64,000 nucleotides of DNA from Flavobacterium aquariorum (GCF_003254745.1 NZ_QKXH01000004.1:124001-188000), one strand, 5' to 3'; positions 1-9,104 are shown, counted from the first letter of the stretch. A program made the numbers and translations. Notes: generated from the sequence alone by a model not told the origin.

Positions 1-1695
1 CTCACCACTATCTGAAGAGGCAAAGAATTCTCCACCAATAAAACCACCACCCATTAATCCGATAGTTGATCCGAAGAACAAGACAAGTACAACAGCAATT
101 GTTTTGAAATAATGATCCAAACACCAGTTTAATAATGAGGTAACCCAGTTTGTAAAACGAGTTAAATAGCTTTCGAACCCAAGAATCGTTTTCCCGAACA
201 GGTTTTTCCCTTCAATATGTTCCAATTTTCCAAAACGGGAAGACAACCACGGAATAATAGTGAACGAAGCCAACAATGAAAACAATGTTGAAATAATTAC
301 GGTAACACAAAACTGTGTAATGATATTCGATACCAATCCAGAACTCATTGCAATTGGTAAAAACACCACCACAATTACCAACGTAATCGAAGTTACAGTT
401 CCTCCAATTTCGGCTGTTCCGTCATAGGCGGCACGAACACGGCTTTTACCCATTTCCATGTGCCTGTAGATATTTTCAAGAACCACAATCGCATCATCGA
501 CCAGAATACCAACCACAAGTGAAAGCCCTAATAAACTCATCAAGTTCAACGTATATCCCATTAGGTAAATTCCGATGAAGGTTGCAATTAACGAAACAGG
601 AATCGAAACCATTACAATCAATGAGTTTCTAATACTATGCAAGAAGAACAACATTACGAAAGCAACCAATACTACCGCGATCATTAAATCGTGAATTACA
701 GAATCTGCTGCTTCCAGCGTATAAACCGTACTGTCCTTGGCTATTTCCAGTTTTAATTGATTGGTTTTATAATCGCTTTCTAATTTACTAATGCTTTTGT
801 GCAATAACTCACTTACCGCTACGGCATTAGCATCGGATTGTTTAATTACCTGTAAAATAATAGCGCTTTTTTGATCGACACGAGAAATTTTCTCGGCAAT
901 TTTTTGGGCATCTTGTACATCGGCAATGTCTCTCAAACGAATTTCAATTCCGCCTTTCGAAGAAACAACCAAGTTTCTTAGTTCTTCAACATTCTTGTAT
1001 TTTCCGGCAAGACGAATTAATATTTTTTGATTACGGGTTTGAATGTTTCCTGTTGGGAAATCCAAGTTCGAAGTCAGAATAACTTGTTGTACCTGCGGAA
1101 CCGAAAGTCCGTAACCTTGCATTTTTACGGCATCAAGATTTACCTGAATCTCTCTTTCCTGACCACCAATGATGTTAACCTGCGCCACACCGGTAACACG
1201 AGATAAAACGGGAGCGATTTTTTTATCGATCAAATCATAAAAAGCAGCTTCGTCCATTTTTCCGTTGGCACCAATAGTCATAATCGGTAAATCGCTCAAC
1301 GAGAATTTAGATAAGGACGGTGTTTTGGCATCATCGGGTAAATCACTTATCAAAGCATTGATTTTTCGCTGTGCGTCATTCATCGAAATGTCCACTTTTG
1401 CTTGTGTTGTTAATGTAACCGTAACTACAGACAAACTTTCGTATGATTTGGAATCAATCTTTTTGATGTTTTCCAAAGAGGCGATTCCATCCTCAATTTT
1501 TTTGGTAACCGTATTCTCGACCTCACTTGGAGAAGCTCCAGGATAAACAGTCGAAATGGTAATTACGTTTTGTTCGAATTTAGGAATCAATTCATAGCCC
1601 AATTGGCTATAACTGAACAGTCCACCTAGAGTAAGAATCGTAAACAATACAATTATTATCGACGGACGTTTTATGGATATTTCTGCTAATTTCAT
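1..1695 (-). CDS. RND efflux pump inner-membrane permease (AcrB/HAE1 type), 3' end missing
   Basis: This is the N-terminal 565 residues of a proton-driven RND exporter; the family is usually about 1030-1060 residues, so the gene continues past the left edge of the window. The start ATG gives MKLAEISIKRPSI followed by a hydrophobic helix, the normal TM1 of the family. The membrane core near the window edge reads LGLSLVVGILVDDAIVVLEN, with the paired TM4 aspartates that carry protons. It is the last gene of an operon that starts with a TetR regulator, followed by TolC-like and adaptor proteins. It probably exports drugs or toxic organics from inner membrane and periplasm through the adaptor and the outer-membrane channel. 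The substrate cannot be read from the sequence. Confidence 0.95.
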   Translation of the reverse strand, partial: MKLAEISIKRPSIIIVLFTILTLGGLFSYSQLGYELIPKFEQNVITISTVYPGASPSEVENTVTKKIEDGIASLENIKKIDSKSYESLSVVTVTLTTQAKVDISMNDAQRKINALISDLPDDAKTPSLSKFSLSDLPIMTIGANGKMDEAAFYDLIDKKIAPVLSRVTGVAQVNIIGGQEREIQVNLDAVKMQGYGLSVPQVQQVILTSNLDFPTGNIQTRNQKILIRLAGKYKNVEELRNLVVSSKGGIEIRLRDIADVQDAQKIAEKISRVDQKSAIILQVIKQSDANAVAVSELLHKSISKLESDYKTNQLKLEIAKDSTVYTLEAADSVIHDLMIAVVLVAFVMLFFLHSIRNSLIVMVSIPVSLIATFIGIYLMGYTLNLMSLLGLSLVVGILVDDAIVVLENIYRHMEMGKSRVRAAYDGTAEIGGTVTSITLVIVVVFLPIAMSSGLVSNIITQFCVTVIISTLFSLLASFTIIPWLSSRFGKLEHIEGKNLFGKTILGFESYLTRFTNWVTSLLNWCLDHYFKTIAVVLVLFFGSTIGLMGGGFIGGEFFASSDSGE

Positions 1696-1730
1696 ATTTT
1701 TCTTTTAAATAGTGATAAGGATAGTAAAGA

Positions 1731-1800
1731 GTAATTAGTGACTAGTGATTAGCCTTGAGTACAGTTCATAGCTAATCACTAATTACAATTCACTAATTAC
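1731..1800. repeat. Intergenic inverted repeat (TAATTAGTGA family)
   Basis: The gap between adaptor and permease genes holds an imperfect inverted repeat. The left arm (1731-1752) contains GTAATTAGTGA and TAGTGATTAG. The right arm (1772-1800) contains CTAATCACTAATTAC and then CACTAATTAC again. The arms can form a hairpin within the operon transcript. It may be a dispersed flavobacterial intergenic element; only this copy is in the window. Confidence 0.5.
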
Positions 1801-1803
1801 TTT

Positions 1804-2868
1804 TTACTTAATAATTTCTACTGTATTACCGTCTTGCAAGTTAATTTGCCCTGTAATAATTACAGTTTCACCATCAGATAATCCGTCAACTATTTCTACT
1901 TGTTCTCCTATAATTCTTCCAGAGACTACTTTTTTCAATTTAGCGATACCATTTTCTACAACAAAAACTTCATTACTGCTTACACTTCCTACGAAAGCAT
2001 TTCTAGGAACTACTTTTAATTGTAGTTTTTGTTTAGAACCAAAATTGGCAGTTCCGTACATTCCTGCCTTTAAGCTTTTGTCAGCGTTGTTTTCGATTTC
2101 AAGTTCCACTGGGAAATTCAGACTTTCATCAGCTTTGGCAGCAATAAAAGTAATTTTCCCTGCAAATGATTTATCAGGAAATACACTTGAAGTAATATTA
2201 ATAGTGTTTCCTAATTTCAAACTCGCTACTTGACTTTCGTTTACCGTAACTTTTAATTTCAATTTAGAAACATTCACGATGTCAAACATTGCTGTAGCTG
2301 GCATTCCTGCTAAAATAGAACCTGGCTCAATGTATTTTTTATTAATAAAACCTTTAATCGGCGCTTTAACTTTAGTATCTCCAACGTTTATGTTTGCTTG
2401 CTTCAAGTTGTTTCCGGCATTGGTCAAAGCCAATTTTGCCTGATCCAGTTGTTGTTTGGTAACACCACCTGATTTATAGGCATTTTCATAACGGTCATAA
2501 TCCGATTTTGCATTGTCATAAGTTGCTTTTGCCGTTTGGGCATTTACGTTTATAACATCGCTTCTCACGATTACCAATGTTTGTCCAACATTTACATAAT
2601 CACCTTCTTTTACTAAAACACTGATTACTTTACCTGATTTTTCAGCAGAAAAAGTCAATTCTTGAATTGGTTCAAAATTTCCGTTGGCTAAGAAATCCAA
2701 TGAAACATCTTCGGTTTTTACCTGAGCTGTTTTTACGGATACAGCTGCATTTTTTTCGGCAACAATATCAGTTTTAGCTTTGTTCTCCGCTTTATTCTTA
2801 TTTAAAGTAAAAGCGATAAGCGCTAATGCTCCTAAAATTACAACTATGGTTATTATATTCTTTTTCAT
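1804..2868 (-). CDS. RND efflux periplasmic adaptor (HlyD/MFP family)
   Basis: This 354-residue membrane fusion protein should link the RND permease to the TolC-like channel. A single N-terminal membrane anchor (about residues 4-20) is followed by a lipoyl-like half motif (GKVISVLVKEGDYVNVGQ), a coiled-coil hairpin (about 105-165, with Y-D-R-Y and KQQLDQAK), the second lipoyl half (KAPIKGFINKKYIEPGS) and beta-barrel and membrane-proximal domains. Length and domain order are typical. It sits 6 nt downstream of the TolC-like gene and about 108 nt before the permease gene, in one operon. Confidence 0.95.
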   Translation of the reverse strand: MKKNIITIVVILGALALIAFTLNKNKAENKAKTDIVAEKNAAVSVKTAQVKTEDVSLDFLANGNFEPIQELTFSAEKSGKVISVLVKEGDYVNVGQTLVIVRSDVINVNAQTAKATYDNAKSDYDRYENAYKSGGVTKQQLDQAKLALTNAGNNLKQANINVGDTKVKAPIKGFINKKYIEPGSILAGMPATAMFDIVNVSKLKLKVTVNESQVASLKLGNTINITSSVFPDKSFAGKITFIAAKADESLNFPVELEIENNADKSLKAGMYGTANFGSKQKLQLKVVPRNAFVGSVSSNEVFVVENGIAKLKKVVSGRIIGEQVEIVDGLSDGETVIITGQINLQDGNTVEIIK

Positions 2869-2874
2869 CTTGTT

Positions 2875-4227
2875 TTAGTTTAATAGGGTTTTAAGTTCTC
2901 CTTTTGATTTGATTAATGATATTTCTGCTATTTTGTAGGCTAATACAGCTCTTGTGTAATTGTTTTGTGCTTCAAGTGATGCGTTTTCGGCATCCAATAA
3001 ATCTGTTAATGAAGCTAGACCTTGTAGATAATTGTTTTTGGTGTTTTTCAAAATATCTCCGGCCAAACGCATATTTTCTTTTTGATTTCCGATGGTTATA
3101 ATGTTGTTCTCGATTTGAGTTTTAGCATTTCTGTAATCTAAATCAAGGGAAAGCTGTGTGTCTTTAATATCTTCTTGTAACGTTCTGATGTCAACATCAG
3201 CTTGTCTTACTCTGGCGCGAGTTCCAAAACCGGTAAAAATAGGCACTCTCAAATTCAATCCAATTGCAGAGTAATCTGACCAATAAACTCCATCGGCAGG
3301 TTTTGCAAAAAGAGGTACTTCTGGCCCTTGACCGATGTAATTATATCCTGCTACCAAAGAAAGTGTTGGGTAATATTCGGCTTTAATGGCAGTTTTTTGA
3401 AATTGCAATAATTCTTCTTGCTTTTTCAAAAGCAAATATTCAGTTCTGTTCTCAGTATTTGGTGCTTCAGATAGTGCAGCTGGTGTTGCTTCAAATTCTG
3501 TTTTTGGAATCACGATTTCAGTTTCAATAGGCATTCCCATAAAAAACTTCAATGCATTTTCCTGTAATTGAATTTGGTTTATGATTTGTTGACGATCCGT
3601 ATCAATGTTTGACATTTTTACGATGATTCGGTCCAAGTCAATTTTTTTAGCCAAACCATTATCAAATTGCCCTTTTACAATGTCGCGAACCTTTGAGGTA
3701 TTCACATAATTGCTGTCCAATAAAGCCAATCTTTCGCGTTGTACATAAACAGAGTAGTAATTGTTGGCTACTTTTTCAATTACCTGTTCTTCCGTTAATT
3801 GATTGTTTATTTGATAAAATTCACGAGTGGTTTGCGCCGCTCTCAATCCTGTAAAAACAGATTGGTCAAAAATCGTTTGGCTCAATGAAACTCCTGCACC
3901 GGATGTCCATTTTTGACCAAAAGAAGCCTGAATGGTAGTTCCTGGTGCGCCAAAAGCAGATCCGTCGATTACATTGGTTTGTAAAATAGGATTATAGGTT
4001 AAGCTTCCGTTTGCATGTATTTGTGGTAAAGCTCTTGAACGAACTTCTTCGATTTGGTATTCACTGTTTTCAACACTTAATCTTGCTTTTTTAGCATCGG
4101 CTTTGTTCTCAAGCGCATAGGTAATTGCCGCTTTTAACGTAAGCGGATTTGTTGCTGTTGTGCTTACCACTTGGGATTGTGCAGTGAGAGCAAAGGTTAA
4201 GAATGTTAATAAAAGTATTCTCTTCAT
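2875..4227 (-). CDS. TolC-family outer-membrane efflux channel
   Basis: This 450-residue protein has a cleavable signal peptide (MKRILLLTFLTFALTAQSQ) and two long alpha-helical repeats with the periodicity of the TolC/OEP family. The C-terminal segment YLQGLASLTDLLDAENASLEAQNNY matches the usual second-repeat signature. It should form the outer-membrane exit duct of the pump encoded next to it. Its start codon overlaps the stop of the TetR gene by 4 nt, which suggests translational coupling. Confidence 0.95.
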   Translation of the reverse strand: MKRILLLTFLTFALTAQSQVVSTTATNPLTLKAAITYALENKADAKKARLSVENSEYQIEEVRSRALPQIHANGSLTYNPILQTNVIDGSAFGAPGTTIQASFGQKWTSGAGVSLSQTIFDQSVFTGLRAAQTTREFYQINNQLTEEQVIEKVANNYYSVYVQRERLALLDSNYVNTSKVRDIVKGQFDNGLAKKIDLDRIIVKMSNIDTDRQQIINQIQLQENALKFFMGMPIETEIVIPKTEFEATPAALSEAPNTENRTEYLLLKKQEELLQFQKTAIKAEYYPTLSLVAGYNYIGQGPEVPLFAKPADGVYWSDYSAIGLNLRVPIFTGFGTRARVRQADVDIRTLQEDIKDTQLSLDLDYRNAKTQIENNIITIGNQKENMRLAGDILKNTKNNYLQGLASLTDLLDAENASLEAQNNYTRAVLAYKIAEISLIKSKGELKTLLN

Positions 4228-4823
4228 GATAAAGTTGGATTTTGTAATTGTTTTTCTAGTTCTATTATTCCACTAGGTGTTGCCATTGCTCTAGTGTGAT
4301 ATTCTAATGCTTCTAATTCTAATTTCTGTGATTCTTTTTCGGAACTCGTCATTCCGTGAATGCTGAAAATAAGGTTGTAATAAAATTTAACATAGATGTC
4401 GATATCCAAATTTTCTCGGTACAAACCCTGTTGAATTCCTTTTTCAATGTTTTGTTTAAAGACCGTATTGCAATCATTTATTTCCCTGGACATTACTTTG
4501 TCATAGATTTCAGGATAATGTTTTTTCAATTGATGCGCAGGCGAAGCTTCTCCAGATTTAAACATTTCCTTGAACATCTTTTTGATTTCAAAATTTTCTT
4601 TGATTGCATTATAATTTTTTGCTGCGATTGTATCAATGCTTTCATGAATTGTTTTATGAACCATCTCTGTGCTTTCCTCGATTAGAATTTCTTTGTTACA
4701 AAAAAATTTGTAAATCGTTTTTTTTGAAATACACATTTCACAGGCAATGTCATCCATGGTTACACTCTTAAAACCAAGTTTTAAGAAGAGTTCCGTTGCT
4801 TTTGAAATAATTTTATCTTTCAT
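4224..4823 (-). CDS. TetR/AcrR-family transcriptional regulator
   Basis: The 199-residue protein has the TetR DNA-binding domain at residues 1-48 (ATELFLKLGFKSVTMDDIA, then SKKTIYKFFCNKE) and a helical C-terminal ligand domain with no recognisable family. It is the first gene of the efflux operon and overlaps the channel gene by 4 nt. It therefore probably represses its own operon, including the pump, and releases DNA on binding a pump substrate. I did not find a convincing palindromic operator in the 107 nt before it. Confidence 0.93.
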   Translation of the reverse strand: MKDKIISKATELFLKLGFKSVTMDDIACEMCISKKTIYKFFCNKEILIEESTEMVHKTIHESIDTIAAKNYNAIKENFEIKKMFKEMFKSGEASPAHQLKKHYPEIYDKVMSREINDCNTVFKQNIEKGIQQGLYRENLDIDIYVKFYYNLIFSIHGMTSSEKESQKLELEALEYHTRAMATPSGIIELEKQLQNPTLS

Positions 4824-4930
4824 TTTATGGGTAACTTATTGTAATTAAAATTGTTATTGAATAATACAGTAAAAGTTAGTTGTCAAATGAGTTTTGGGTT
4901 GTTATTATGCTTTATAAGAACTGGTTATTC

Positions 4931-5452
4931 TTAATGTGAAAATTCTAAGTTGGCAATGAGTTTAATGTCTCTGCCTATCGGGTGACCTCCATTTGGTGAA
5001 AGAATATTGTAATTCAGTCCAAATTCTTTGCGGTTGATGTTTCCCGTGATTTCAAAAGAGGCTTTTTGAACACCATTGTAATTATTGAACCCGATAAATT
5101 CGGTGTCCAATTCAACCACTTTTGTAATGTTCTTGATGGTTAAAAAGCCTTTCAGGAAATTGATGTTTTTATTAATCTTCTGAAAAGAAGTTGATTTGAA
5201 TTGTATCAAAGGAGTTTCATCTTCCTCAAAAAGATCGGTGAATTTTGGATCTTTATTTTTTTGAATCGAATTGGATTCTTTGTCATTTACATTTAATGAA
5301 AATTCAATAGAAGCATCTTCCACTTCATCGTTTTGTATTGCTACGTGACCTTTGAAATTGTTTTTGTTTCCAGGCATGTAGCCTATTAGAGAATGTCTAG
5401 ATTTTATTAATACGTCTGATCCGTTTGAATCAATTGCCCATTCATTTTCCAT
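4931..5452 (-). CDS. YceI-family protein
   Basis: YceI proteins form a lipocalin-like barrel that binds isoprenoid or amide lipids. This copy is 173 residues from the ATG giving MENEWAIDSNGSD. The family pattern is visible in WAIDSNGSDVLIKSRHS, the GFLTIKNITKVVELD strand and the closing GRDIKLIANLEFSH. A 28-residue upstream extension is open but would begin inside the operator and transcription start region, so it is rejected. No signal peptide is present, unlike periplasmic E. coli YceI, so this form is probably cytoplasmic. The gene stands alone between the TetR operon and the divergent prenyl synthetase, with its own controlled promoter. Confidence 0.9.
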   Translation of the reverse strand: MENEWAIDSNGSDVLIKSRHSLIGYMPGNKNNFKGHVAIQNDEVEDASIEFSLNVNDKESNSIQKNKDPKFTDLFEEDETPLIQFKSTSFQKINKNINFLKGFLTIKNITKVVELDTEFIGFNNYNGVQKASFEITGNINRKEFGLNYNILSPNGGHPIGRDIKLIANLEFSH

Positions 5453-5521
5453 GATCCTTATTTTAAGTAATGTTATTTCCTGATGTTTTGTTTTATAAAA
5501 TTTTGATAGTGCAAACACAAC

Positions 5522-5605
5522 GGAAACTTTAAACACTAATATAGTTTCTTTTGTTTTTGATGACGCAAATGTAAGCAGGAAACTTTAAATACCAATAAAG
5601 TTTCC
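5522..5605 (-). promoter_or_regulatory. yceI promoter flanked by two 28-bp palindromic operators
   Basis: On the minus strand a Bacteroidota -7 box TACATTTG (5573-5566) lies 19 bp from a TTG (5595-5593) that serves as -33 box. The -33 box sits inside a perfect palindrome, GGAAACTTTA-N8-TAAAGTTTCC (5578-5605). A second, near-identical copy, GGAAACTTTA-N8-TATAGTTTCT (5522-5549), lies just downstream of the predicted start site. The centres are 56 bp apart. This geometry fits repression by a dimeric regulator binding both sites. The regulator is not identified. Confidence 0.8.
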
Positions 5606-5690
5606 AATGTTTTTTTAAAATAAATGTATAGGCAAAAACTATGTACTTATTTTACTCAGATTTGCAAAGCAATAATTCATATTTGAATTG

Positions 5691-5698
5691 TATCTTTG
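5691..5698 (+). promoter_or_regulatory. -7 promoter box of the polyprenyl synthetase gene
   Basis: TATCTTTG matches the Bacteroidota -7 consensus TAnnTTTG. A TTTG at 5671-5674 may be the -33 element, though the 16-bp spacer is short. The predicted transcript would start near 5705, which supports the ATG at 5724 over the TTG at 5688. Confidence 0.55.
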
Positions 5699-5723
5699 GG
5701 CCTCGCAAATCAGATTTTCATTT

Positions 5724-6698
5724 ATGCACGATATCAGTCAGTACCAAGATTTTTTTGTTAGTTATTTAAAAAACCAAAGTGTAAATAAAGAGCCCAAAAA
5801 TCTTTATGAGCCCATAGATTATATTTTGAGTTTAGGTGGAAAAAGAATGCGTCCCGTTTTGACTTTAATGTCGGCTGAGGTGTTTAATGTAGATTATAAA
5901 AAGGCACTTCCGGCAGCGATGGCGGTTGAGGTTTTTCATAATTTTTCGTTGGTTCATGATGATATTATGGATGATGCTCCACTACGAAGAGGTTCGCAAA
6001 CCGTTCATGAAAAATGGAATATCAACACGGGAATACTTTCGGGTGATGCCATGTTGATTTTGGCTTATCAATATTTTGAACAATATGAGCCAATTGTTTT
6101 TAGGGATTTGGCGAAGTTATTTAGCAAAACAGCGCTCGAAGTTTGTGAAGGCCAACAATGGGATGTAGATTTTGAAATCCGCAAAGACGTAACCATTCCG
6201 GAATATCTTAAAATGATTGAGTACAAAACGGCTGTTTTGGTAGCGGCTGCGATGAAAATGGGTGCTATTATTGCCAATACGTCCGAAGAAAATGCCAATT
6301 TGATTTATGATTTCGGACTTAATTTAGGATTGGCTTTTCAATTGCAGGACGATTTTTTAGATGCTTTCGGTGACCCGGAAACTTTTGGAAAACAGGTAGG
6401 AGGGGATATTATCGAAAATAAAAAAACCTATTTATATCTGAAAGCATTGGAATTTTCGACTCCTGAAAAAGCTTCAGAGTTAGGGAAATTGTTCAGTTTG
6501 CAATTAGAAAACAATACAGAGAAAATAGGAACTGTAAAAACTATTTTTAATGAATCAGGCGCTTCAAAAGCTACGCAGGAAGCGATTAAAGAATATACCT
6601 TTAAGGCTTTTGAAACCTTAGAAAAAATGGATATAGAATTCTCTAAAAAAGAAATGCTAAGAACTTTTGGTGAAAACCTGATGGGAAGGAAGGTATAA
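5724..6698 (+). CDS. Polyprenyl diphosphate synthase (long-chain trans-prenyltransferase)
   Basis: The enzyme adds isopentenyl diphosphate units to an allylic primer to make the side chain of menaquinone or a related carrier. The 324-residue protein carries both aspartate-rich metal sites: DDIMD at about 79-83 and DDFLD at about 209-213, plus the GGKRMRP substrate-binding segment. The ATG was chosen because the upstream TTG would lie in the promoter. Chain length (geranylgeranyl to octaprenyl) cannot be fixed by eye. Confidence 0.93.
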   Translation: MHDISQYQDFFVSYLKNQSVNKEPKNLYEPIDYILSLGGKRMRPVLTLMSAEVFNVDYKKALPAAMAVEVFHNFSLVHDDIMDDAPLRRGSQTVHEKWNINTGILSGDAMLILAYQYFEQYEPIVFRDLAKLFSKTALEVCEGQQWDVDFEIRKDVTIPEYLKMIEYKTAVLVAAAMKMGAIIANTSEENANLIYDFGLNLGLAFQLQDDFLDAFGDPETFGKQVGGDIIENKKTYLYLKALEFSTPEKASELGKLFSLQLENNTEKIGTVKTIFNESGASKATQEAIKEYTFKAFETLEKMDIEFSKKEMLRTFGENLMGRKV

Positions 6699-6874
6699 CA
6701 ATATCAATAACAAAATTCAATTTCAATTTCGAAAGTTGAATTATTAAGGTTGTAATTGTTTTTTGTTTCCAATGTAGTAGTTGTGTTTATTTGAAAAATG
6801 ATGCGTTTTGTCAATATTGAGTTTTGAAATTGATATTGCCATTGATATTGTCATTGAATTTTTTAATTGAAAGT

Positions 6875-7228
6875 ATGTTTATAGCGCCAATAAATACCGA
6901 TTTACTGCTCCAGGAAGCTGAGAAAGAAACACTTTATGTCAACTTGATTGTTCAATTGAATAAGGATTTTAATTTGGCAAACGAAGCGGTAGATTTTCCT
7001 ATAAGTCTGAATCCAGACGAATTAAAAGTGCAATTGCACGAAAAAATCTATCGACTCATCCAGTATAAATTTGCCGAGTATCTCAATTTGCTTTATATCA
7101 TTGATGTTTCCGAAGAGGAAATCAAAAAACTCGATGGTTCCGATTTAGTTATTCTTGCGCAACAAGTTGCTTTTTTAATCTTAAAAAGAGAATGGCAAAA
7201 GGTGTGGTTCAGGAATAAGTATAAGTAA
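6875..7228 (+). CDS. Conserved hypothetical protein, about 117 aa
   Basis: The likely start is the ATG giving MFIAPINTDLLLQEAEKE; a TTG-initiated extension adds 17 hydrophobic residues and could mimic a signal sequence. The protein is acidic to neutral and mostly helical by eye, with LHEKIYRLIQYKFAEYLNLLYIIDVSEEEI in the middle and a basic end (KREWQKVWFRNKYK). I do not recognise a family or function. It follows the prenyl synthetase by about 175 nt on the same strand. Confidence 0.7.
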   Translation: MFIAPINTDLLLQEAEKETLYVNLIVQLNKDFNLANEAVDFPISLNPDELKVQLHEKIYRLIQYKFAEYLNLLYIIDVSEEEIKKLDGSDLVILAQQVAFLILKREWQKVWFRNKYK

Positions 7229-7335
7229 ATAAGGTTCTATGTTGCTAAGATTTTAAGTGTTCAATGTTTTTTCTTAAAGTATTCAAAATTTATTCAGAAA
7301 AAAGCATAATATTTGTGAGATAGTTCCTGAAATTC

Positions 7336-8448
7336 ATGAAAAAAATTATCTTCCTGCTGTCGATTATTATTTCGACTTCTTGTTCATCCGATCAATCAGT
7401 AACACCGGTAGCGCCTGAGCCGCCAGTCGTAATTGCACCTTTGACCGCAACATTCGCACAAGTAGATGTGGTGGTTTATGGAGGTAATACAGGTTCAGTT
7501 ACCATAACTCCATCAGGAGGAACTCCTCCATACACTATCTCACCATCACAAACTGGTTTAATTGCTGGGAATTATACATTTAATATTACTGACAGCAAAG
7601 GGTTAACTGCTGTTATTACCACAAAAATAACACAGCCTATAGCTACGATTCCTCAGTCTGGGTTACTTAAGCCAGCTGTAAAGAATATTAATAAAAAATT
7701 GAATACTGGAAAAATGAAGGAAGCCGTCAAACGTTTAGTTCAATCTATTCAGTATGATAAAAACAAATTTAAAATTGATGAATCTTCGGACTATTCCTTA
7801 ACGGATAATTTATATTCAGCAAATGAAGATCTTCTTAATGTTGGTACTCCAAAAGGAGATGTTCGCAGTTATACTTATAATGATTTGGGTCAACTGACGC
7901 AAATCAGCATTCAAAAGGGGCCGGGTTCTATAGGTTCTTCGGGAATTGAATTTTCATATGAATATGACAGTAACGGTAATGTAATAAATAATGACACACC
8001 GTATACTTATGAAAATGGGCTTATAACTAATGTTTTACTTGACGGATATTGGACCACATATACTTACGATTCAAACGGGAGAGTCATTCATCGTAAAGGA
8101 AAAATGAATTCATCAACTTTTGAATATACAGATCAAGAGGTAAAGGAAACAAGGTATGAAGTCCTTTCGTCTCTAGAAGAGGTTGCAAATGGGAGAGTCG
8201 TAATAACTAAATACGATAATGCAAAAGCTGGAATTTACAATAACGAGCCCTATTACAAAATCGCAACCACTTTTTCATCGTTGCTTGGACAAACATTACC
8301 TAATCCGTATTTACATGTAATTGAGCAAAAAATAGTTGATAACGGAGTAGCTCAGAAATCGCAGTCGTATAAATATTTTTACGATACTGATGGATATTTG
8401 ATAAAAGTAGATGATGCTGTTTATGTTACTATTTATATCTATCAATAA
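7336..8448 (+). CDS. Lipoprotein with one SprB-like repeat and YD-like repeats
   Basis: The 370-residue protein has a lipoprotein signal peptide with a lipobox ending STSC at residue 16. Next comes one SprB-like module (about 60-115: GSVTITPSGGTPPYTIS, then GNYTFNITDSKG). The C-terminal half carries tyrosine-rich motifs resembling RHS/YD repeats: YTYNDLGQLTQI, YEYDSNGNVI, YTYENGLITNV, YTYDSNGRVI. It is probably anchored in the outer membrane, perhaps surface exposed. A SprB module joined to YD-type repeats suggests an adhesion or carbohydrate-contact role, but that is inference. Confidence 0.85.
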   Translation: MKKIIFLLSIIISTSCSSDQSVTPVAPEPPVVIAPLTATFAQVDVVVYGGNTGSVTITPSGGTPPYTISPSQTGLIAGNYTFNITDSKGLTAVITTKITQPIATIPQSGLLKPAVKNINKKLNTGKMKEAVKRLVQSIQYDKNKFKIDESSDYSLTDNLYSANEDLLNVGTPKGDVRSYTYNDLGQLTQISIQKGPGSIGSSGIEFSYEYDSNGNVINNDTPYTYENGLITNVLLDGYWTTYTYDSNGRVIHRKGKMNSSTFEYTDQEVKETRYEVLSSLEEVANGRVVITKYDNAKAGIYNNEPYYKIATTFSSLLGQTLPNPYLHVIEQKIVDNGVAQKSQSYKYFYDTDGYLIKVDDAVYVTIYIYQ

Positions 8449-8506
8449 GGTTTTTTTGATAAATAGAATATGAAACGTAATTTAAATAATATCAGTCATT
8501 TACAAA

Positions 8507-9058
8507 TCAAAAATAAGCTCTCACAAAAGGCATAAGAGCATCGCCGTATACATTATCATTTTCGTCAAACAATACATTATAGGCAAGTCCTACGGTTACA
8601 TTTCCAGTTCGGTAACCCGCTCCAAGAAACAAAGCGGTATTCCAGAAATTATCGGTATAACCACTTTGTCCATAATAGGCTTCGTAATGATTATTGACAT
8701 AAGATTGATTTAGATTTATGGAAAGCTGAATTTGAGGAATCGGATTTATATAGGTCAAGAAGCTTGCGCCGTAAATTCCGGAATCGTAATAATTTTTAGA
8801 TGAAACATAACTAGCTTGAAGTCCTAAACCAAGAGCTAAATATGGATTTACATTATAAATGGCACTCGGAGCGACAGAAATATCAGTGTATCCACTGCCA
8901 AAACTCAGTCCTAATCCACCTCCAAATTGTACATTACTCCAAAACGGACTTCTCGATTGAGGAGTTTGCTGGTATTGAGCTATTACGTTTTCGTAACAGA
9001 ATAAGATAAAAAAGATGAAAAGGTACTTTGTTAGGGAGGAAAAGGTTGATTTTTTCAT
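8507..9058 (-). CDS. Outer-membrane beta-barrel protein
   Basis: The 183-residue form starts MKKSTFSSLTKYLFIFFILF, a signal peptide ending near NVIAQ. A start 7 codons upstream is also open. The rest alternates aromatic and glycine-rich strands (VQFGGGLGLSFGSGY, LALGLGLQASYV, VTVGLAYNVLF) and ends in phenylalanine, as expected of an 8-stranded outer-membrane barrel. Function unknown. It is convergent with the lipoprotein gene and divergent from sucA. Confidence 0.85.
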   Translation of the reverse strand: MKKSTFSSLTKYLFIFFILFCYENVIAQYQQTPQSRSPFWSNVQFGGGLGLSFGSGYTDISVAPSAIYNVNPYLALGLGLQASYVSSKNYYDSGIYGASFLTYINPIPQIQLSINLNQSYVNNHYEAYYGQSGYTDNFWNTALFLGAGYRTGNVTVGLAYNVLFDENDNVYGDALMPFVRAYF

Positions 9059-9080
9059 GCTAGAGGCTTTTTTTAACAAA

Positions 9081-9104
9081 TTTTTACGTAAAAGTACGTA
9101 AAAA
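9081..9104. promoter_or_regulatory. Perfect inverted repeat in the divergent barrel-gene/sucA gap
   Basis: TTTTTACGTA, a 4-nt spacer AAAG, then TACGTAAAAA form a perfect 10-bp inverted repeat. It lies 23 bp upstream of the barrel-gene ATG and about 28 bp upstream of the sucA -7 box. It may be an operator for either gene or a hairpin in the barrel mRNA leader. Confidence 0.5.

Noticed and set aside
4829..4860. GGGTAAC followed after 15 nt by TTGTTATT, similar to the triple motif at 25521-25769
   Set aside because: Only part of the second box matches, it points antisense to yceI, and nothing it could drive lies beyond.
5453..5536. Upstream extension of yceI by 28 codons
   Set aside because: It begins inside the downstream operator and would lack a leader; the ATG at 5452 fits the family N-terminus.
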